DNA from: Paratissierella segnis | GTDB taxonomy: Bacteria; Bacillota; Clostridia; Tissierellales; Tissierellaceae | Reading direction: 5' to 3' | Assembly (NCBI RefSeq): GCF_014385195.1 | Contig: NZ_JACRTG010000021.1 | Location: 1 to 32,894 of the forward strand | Length of the DNA stretch: 32,894 bases | Part shown: positions 32,084 through 32,894 of the stretch, in pieces | How the letters are laid out: the number at the start of each line of letters is the position of its first letter | Numbering within the stretch: the stretch's first letter is position 1 | Translations under genes and position numbers: made by a program | Notes under the pieces: generated by a model | What the model was told of the DNA's origin: nothing | Database searches by the model: none | The model's input: only the letters and a program-made list of their open reading frames with translations

Positions 32084-32160
32084 TGGCTGGGGTGACAGGA
32101 CTCGAACCTGTGGAATGCTAGAGTCAAAGTCTAGTGCCTTACCGACTTGGCTACACCCCA
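32084..32160 (-). tRNA. tRNA-Gln(TTG)
   Basis: Acceptor TGGGGTG/CACCCCA, anticodon TTG, discriminator G, encoded CCA. Confidence 0.95.
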
Positions 32161-32169
32161 ATATTCAAG

Positions 32170-32246
32170 TGGCGCGCCTAGGAGGATTCGAACCCCCGGC
32201 ACACGGATTAGAAGTCCGTTGCTCTATCCTACTGAGCTATAGGCGC
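32170..32246 (-). tRNA. tRNA-Arg(TCT)
   Basis: Acceptor GCGCCTA/TAGGCGC, anticodon TCT, discriminator G, encoded CCA. Confidence 0.95.
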
Positions 32247-32263
32247 AAAGTTTAAAAGTCTTA

Positions 32264-32337
32264 TGGAGCGGGTGAAGGGGATCGAACCCTCGCAACCAGC
32301 TTGGAAGGCTGGGGCTCTACCACTGAGCTACACCCGC
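32264..32337 (-). tRNA. tRNA-Gly(TCC)
   Basis: Acceptor GCGGGTG/CACCCGC, anticodon TCC, discriminator T, encoded CCA. Confidence 0.95.
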
Positions 32338-32343
32338 ACAATC

Positions 32344-32474
32344 AATTCACAATTGTTTGAGTCTATCTTCCAGAGTCTTAAGCATAAGAAGCATAAAAAA
32401 TTCTTCATTTACGCTCCGAATGACAATCCGCAGTAATTATACTACTTCTAATTGTGATTTGTGCATTGTGAATT
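32344..32474. repeat. MITE-like segment bounded by AATTGTG-family repeats
   Basis: AATTCACAATT at 32344-32354 and CATTGTGAATT at 32464-32474 form terminal inverted repeats matching at 10 of 11 positions. The interior holds ATTCTTCATTTACGCTCCGA (from 32400), related to the common intergenic GTCATTCTGAGC...GAAGAAT repeat. No gene is seen. Confidence 0.5.
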
Positions 32475-32489
32475 ACTAAATTGTTTAAA

Positions 32490-32575
32490 TGGTGGAGGAG
32501 ACTGGATTTGAACCAGTGAAAGCTCCGCTAACGGATTTACAGTCCGTCCCCTTTGGCCAACTCGGGAACTCCTCC
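32490..32575 (-). tRNA. tRNA-Tyr(GTA)
   Basis: Class II tRNA with long variable arm, acceptor GGAGGAG/CTCCTCC, anticodon GTA, discriminator A, encoded CCA. Confidence 0.95.
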
Positions 32576-32628
32576 ATAATTTTTTACTGTTTATTTTTAT
32601 TATATACTTTTGTAACTATTTTCAATGA

Positions 32629-32701
32629 AGCTGGCGAGAGGAGTTGAACCCCCAACCTACTGATTACAAGTCAGTTGCTCTGCCAATTGAGCTACGCCAG
32701 C
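32629..32701 (-). tRNA. tRNA-Thr(TGT)
   Basis: Acceptor GCTGGCG/CGCCAGC, anticodon TGT, discriminator T. Followed by TCA, so CCA is not encoded. Confidence 0.93.
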
Positions 32702-32748
32702 GTGTATTGGTGAACAGTGAAGAATTATCTAGTTCTATCTTTTGGGTC

Positions 32749-32784
32749 TTTAGTTATTCACTCTTAATTCTTAGCTATTCACTA
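32749..32784 (+). repeat. Short direct repeat TTAG(T/C)TATTCACT
   Basis: Two copies about 21 bp apart between the Thr and Asp tRNA genes. Similar in style to the dispersed GTGAATA repeats of AT-rich Firmicutes. Confidence 0.4.
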
Positions 32785-32792
32785 TGTTTTTA

Positions 32793-32870
32793 TGGCGACC
32801 TGGAAGGGACTCGAACCCTCGACCTCCAGCGTGACAGGCTGGCATTCTAAACCAACTGAACTACCAGGCC
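32793..32870 (-). tRNA. tRNA-Asp(GTC)
   Basis: Acceptor GGCCTGG/CCAGGTC with one G-T pair, anticodon GTC, discriminator G, encoded CCA. Most upstream tRNA of the array visible; its promoter would lie beyond the window edge. Confidence 0.95.
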
Positions 32871-32894
32871 ATGATAGTTAATTCACAATTCTCA

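Noticed and set aside
31389..32850. Several plus-strand ORFs across the tRNA array
   Set aside because: They are antisense to perfect tRNA cloverleaves and carry the protein-like artefacts typical of translated tRNA genes.

Overview
The window reads as chromosomal DNA of a low-GC, strictly anaerobic, probably spore-forming Firmicute (Clostridia/Tissierellia type) that lives by fermenting amino acids. The signs are AT-rich codons, strong AGGAGG ribosome sites, frequent TTG starts, intrinsic terminators after most operons, a full B12-dependent glutamate fermentation operon, methionine gamma-lyase, asparaginase and 2-hydroxyacyl-CoA-dehydratase-type proteins. I cannot name the species. Almost everything is on the minus strand; only ansA, a cysteine-rich protein, a YprB-like nuclease and a small structured RNA are on the plus strand.

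Layout. (1) 106-893: LytTR response regulator with a 23-codon ORF translationally coupled to its stop codon. (2) 1057-9697: nine-gene operon glmS-glmL-glmE-mal-mesaconase alpha/beta-citD-citE-citF. Read together this is the methylaspartate pathway: glutamate -> 3-methylaspartate -> mesaconate -> citramalate -> acetate + pyruvate. The fumarase-like and citrate-lyase-like genes are therefore best read as mesaconase and citramalate lyase. A -24/-12 (sigma-54) promoter match lies just upstream of glmS. (3) 9777-13361: GNAT-fold protein, lipoate-protein ligase, FAD oxidoreductase. (4) 13428-17968: XRE-cupin regulator with potABCD polyamine importer, a good promoter and a palindromic operator candidate. 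(5) 18070-20432: thiI and its partner cysteine desulfurase. (6) 20571-21783: a structured ~110-nt leader or small RNA ending in a terminator, then asparaginase. (7) 21772-23861: divergent pair of unknown genes (Asp-box/propeller-like protein; Cys-rich protein), possibly sporulation related. (8) 23917-27849: YprB-like nuclease and a three-gene activase/dehydratase-like cluster. (9) 27940-31011: TyrR-like regulator (ACT-PAS-AAA+-HTH) with methionine gamma-lyase, with a second sigma-54 promoter match and a palindromic upstream site. (10) 31129-32870: a 14-gene tRNA array with a terminator, a partial tRNA-Phe duplication, three genes reading TCA instead of CCA at the 3' end, and dispersed repeats.

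The most interesting items are the two -24/-12 promoter matches that may place glutamate and methionine breakdown under sigma-54, the TyrR-like activator with an altered GAFTGA loop (GTFTGG), the unassigned structured RNA before ansA, the coupled micro-ORF after the LytTR regulator, and the uncharacterised activase/dehydratase-like trio. Family assignments come from reading motifs by eye; no database search was run.
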